Assembly (NCBI GenBank): GCA_964507305.1
Contig: CAZDPQ010000125.1
Span: 1-7,210, forward strand
Length of the DNA stretch: 7,210 bases
From: JAQVYV01 sp964507305
Lineage (GTDB): Bacteria > Bacillota > Clostridia > Saccharofermentanales > UBA5734
Reading direction: 5' to 3'
Both the position numbers and the translations under genes were made by a program. Shown one piece after another: positions 6,093 through 7,210 of this stretch. The notes beneath the pieces were generated by a model. That model was given only the letters and a program-made list of their open reading frames with translations. It was not told the origin of the DNA and searched no databases. Positions within the stretch are counted from its first letter, which is position 1. Each line of letters opens with the position of its first letter.

Positions 6093-6500
6093 TCAGACAG
6101 CACCCGCCAGGGTGCGGCCGACCATCAGGGAACAAGCCTCTGCCGGGCAGAGGACTGAATCGATGCCGAGCTTTTGGAAAGCCGCGCGATGGGATGGTAT
6201 TTCGACAATGGCGAGCGTACGCGGTACGCCGAACATCTTTTTCGCCATCGCGCAGACCACCAGATTGTCCGGGTCTCTTTCAAGCATGCAGATCAGGATA
6301 TCACAGTGTCCGGCGCCTGCGGAAGCAAGGATTTCCGGCCGTCCTGCGTCCCCGCAGACCGCAGGCAGGTCGGTCAGGTCGGCTGCCTGCTCGCACAACG
6401 GCCTGCAGCTGCTGATCAGAGTGACCGCATGGCCGCTCTGAAGCATGGAATTTACGAGGAAAAGGGTCCGCAGATCATTTCCGACGATCAAAACATTCAT
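6093..6500 (-). CDS. Degenerate stand-alone RCK_N (TrkA_N-like) protein upstream of the KdpD-type kinase
   Basis: This 135-residue protein aligns by eye with the RCK_N part of the regulator at 1339-2001: D-N-L-V-V-C-A-M-A-K-K against N-N-L-V-A-C-Q-L-A-K-N, V-P-R-T-L-A-I-V against V-P-R-T-I-A-R-V, and F-Q-K-L-G-I-D-S-V-L against F-K-Q-L-G-V-D-S-V-V. The dinucleotide-binding signature is lost, however: the loop reads G7-N-D-L-R-T12, without the second and third glycines, and the acidic residue ending strand 2 is S30. It therefore probably does not bind NAD(H) in the usual way. There is no RCK_C domain. It is the first gene of the regulatory operon, 77 bases before the kinase start, with AGGAGG 11 bases upstream of its ATG. 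The likely role, inferred from position, is a cytoplasmic sensory or adaptor partner for the truncated kinase. Confidence 0.82.
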   Translation of the reverse strand: MNVLIVGNDLRTLFLVNSMLQSGHAVTLISSCRPLCEQAADLTDLPAVCGDAGRPEILASAGAGHCDILICMLERDPDNLVVCAMAKKMFGVPRTLAIVEIPSHRAAFQKLGIDSVLCPAEACSLMVGRTLAGAV

Positions 6501-6548
6501 ATTCTTCTCAGCCTCCTCTTTGCAAGTGTAGCAATTCCCCTGTTAATC

Positions 6549-6582
6549 CGGTATCAGTTCCTTTCATCATGTATAAATACCG
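6549..6582. repeat. 6-bp inverted repeat CGGTAT / ATACCG interleaved with the 8-bp repeat
   Basis: CGGTAT at 6549-6554 and ATACCG at 6577-6582 are reverse complements. The pair is interleaved, not nested, with the GTTCCTTT/AAAGGAAC pair: left arm, left arm, right arm, right arm. Arms this short can occur by chance, so the pairing alone is modest evidence. Confidence 0.3.
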
Positions 6583-6593
6583 TATAAAGGAAC
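6557..6593. repeat. Perfect 8-bp inverted repeat GTTCCTTT / AAAGGAAC
   Basis: GTTCCTTT at 6557-6564 and AAAGGAAC at 6586-6593 are exact reverse complements separated by 21 bases. The right arm overlaps the second GTATAAA copy. There is no T tract after it on either strand, so it reads more like an operator or a leader hairpin than a terminator. Confidence 0.5.
6571..6588 (-). promoter_or_regulatory. Candidate KdpE-like response regulator box (tandem TTTATAC)
   Basis: On the minus strand the sequence is TTTATAC, four bases (GGTA), TTTATAC: a perfect seven-base direct repeat with an 11-base period. OmpR-family regulators bind as head-to-tail dimers to direct repeats of about this period. From memory, the E. 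coli KdpE site contains TTTATAC followed four bases later by a TTTACAC-like half. The position upstream of the operon that encodes the regulator suggests autoregulation. Confidence 0.45.
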
Positions 6594-6669
6594 CGCGATG
6601 CGCTCCGTTATGATACTATGATGCTATGTCGGAGGTCATCATGCACCCTCGACGGGAAGGAGGCCCGCC

Positions 6670-7210
6670 ATGGCTTTCGAACGGATCCGCTCGGGGATCG
6701 CCAGCCTGGATTCGATCCTCGACAATATCCGGCTTGGGGACAATGTGGTCATCCAGGTCGGCAGCCTTGAGGATTTCAGGCGGATGGCCGCCGCGTTCGC
6801 CGGCCAGGCCATTGCGGACGGGCGGGAAGTCTGCTATATCCGGTTCGCCGAGCATGAGCCGATCCTCGGACCGCGGGAAGGTCTGCGGGTCTATTCACTG
6901 GACGCTTCCGCGGGGTTCGAGGCTTTCACGGTGGAGCTGCACGGGATCATCGGGCGCGAAGGCCGTGGGGCGTTTTATGTATTCGACTGCCTGTCGGACC
7001 TTCAGACCGCCTGGGCGACCGACCTGATGATGGGCAATTTTTTCAGCGTGACCTGCCCCTACCTGTTCGATCTCGATACGGTCGCCTATTTTCCCATCCT
7101 GCGCGGCCACCACGATTACGCGACGATCGCCAGGATCCAGGGGACAACCCAGCTCCTGCTCGACATCCATTCAGACGGAGGCTCGGCCTATCTGCATCCG
7201 ATCAAGGTCT
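6670..7210 (+). CDS. KaiC/RecA-like ATPase-fold protein, N-terminal part (runs off the window)
   Basis: This frame starts at ATG 6670, six bases after AAGGAGG (6657-6663), and stays open to the window end, giving 180 residues. The opening S-G-I-A-S-L-D-S-I-L-D-N-I-R-L-G-D-N-V-V matches the start of KaiC/RecA-superfamily domains (G-I-x-x-L-D-x-x-L-x-G-x, then a strand leading to the P-loop). The Walker A site is missing: after the strand V-V-I-Q-V the sequence reads G-S-L-E-D-F-R-R, with no GK[ST]. A Walker B-like strand A-F-Y-V-F-D106 is present. From memory, proteins with this L-R-L-G-D-N-V-V-x-Q-V-x-S-L-E-D form and an H-P-x-K-V segment can be N-terminal modules of larger PEP synthase-like proteins, but the continuation is outside the window. 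It is divergent from the potassium regulatory operon and may be unrelated to it. Confidence 0.75.
   Translation, partial: MAFERIRSGIASLDSILDNIRLGDNVVIQVGSLEDFRRMAAAFAGQAIADGREVCYIRFAEHEPILGPREGLRVYSLDASAGFEAFTVELHGIIGREGRGAFYVFDCLSDLQTAWATDLMMGNFFSVTCPYLFDLDTVAYFPILRGHHDYATIARIQGTTQLLLDIHSDGGSAYLHPIKV

Larger units (their letters stand above)
6501..6669. promoter_or_regulatory. Divergent intergenic regulatory region with nested repeats
   Basis: This 169-base gap separates the minus-strand regulatory operon from the plus-strand KaiC-like gene. It holds a tandem repeat GTATAAA at 6571-6577 and 6582-6588 and two interleaved inverted repeats (6549-6554 with 6577-6582, and 6557-6564 with 6586-6593). 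-10 candidates are TATGAT at 6609-6614 for the plus strand and an extended TGCTACACT (6529-6521) for the minus strand. Neither has a convincing -35, which fits activator-dependent promoters. The plus-strand gene's ribosome binding site AAGGAGG is at 6657-6663. Confidence 0.5.

Noticed and set aside
6016..6135. Longer kinase starting at TTG 6135 or ATG 6078
   Set aside because: The TTG form overlaps the upstream gene and adds a non-conserved basic stretch, and the ATG has no close Shine-Dalgarno. The GTG at 6015 has GGGAGG at ideal spacing. The choice is likely, not certain.
6557..6593. Intrinsic terminator formed by GTTCCTTT/AAAGGAAC
   Set aside because: The loop is long, the stem is A/T-rich in part, and no T tract follows on either strand. 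Its location between divergent genes also leaves no transcript to terminate.
6626..7027. Open frame starting at ATG 6626/6641 with GGAGG upstream
   Set aside because: The frame has a plausible ribosome binding site, but its product is low-complexity R/S/G/P-rich and it overlaps the KaiC-like gene in another frame, which has clear family motifs and a better ribosome binding site.

Overview
The window looks like a bacterial chromosome segment of moderate-to-high GC (roughly mid-50s percent by eye, not computed). Strong GGAGG-type ribosome binding sites, ATGA gene overlaps and compact operons fit a Firmicutes-like lineage. A spirochaete or similar group is not excluded, and no gene settles the phylum. 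I see no tRNA, rRNA, CRISPR array, insertion sequence or phage gene.

Layout. A possible tail of an upstream gene (1-92) leads into a protein with the histidine/aspartate pattern of zinc-dependent phospholipase C proteins (89-739), followed by a likely hairpin terminator. Next comes a tightly packed plus-strand potassium-uptake operon: a short RCK_N (TrkA_N) protein (895-1329), a full-length TrkA/KtrA-type regulator (1339-2001), a 41-residue single-helix membrane protein (2014-2139), a TrkH/KtrB potassium translocating subunit (2136-3662), and a secreted, membrane-anchored protein with an OB-fold-like outer domain (3644-4210). Facing it tail to tail, with a 15-base overlap of coding ends, is a minus-strand regulatory operon: a third, degenerate RCK_N protein (6500-6093), a sensor kinase containing only the C-terminal half of KdpD (6015-4903), and a KdpE-like response regulator (4906-4196). 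A divergent intergenic region (6501-6669) separates this operon from a plus-strand gene for a KaiC/RecA-like protein without a recognisable P-loop, which runs off the window.

How the parts may work together. The plus-strand operon should encode a sodium- or proton-coupled K+ uptake channel (TrkH/KtrB) gated by cytoplasmic RCK rings. The minus-strand operon should encode its transcriptional control. The kinase keeps the four-helix KdpD membrane domain and catalytic core but lacks KdpD's large N-terminal sensory half. The gene directly upstream, a free-standing RCK_N protein that has lost its nucleotide-binding signature, is a natural candidate to replace it. A tandem repeat TTTATAC-N4-TTTATAC lies in front of the regulatory operon and resembles the kind of site bound by KdpE. 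A weaker version lies upstream of the K+ operon. This supports a model in which the two-component system controls both operons.

The most novel-looking elements are the 41-residue membrane protein translationally coupled to trkH, the RCK_N/truncated-KdpD pair, and the tethered OB-fold-like protein in a potassium operon.
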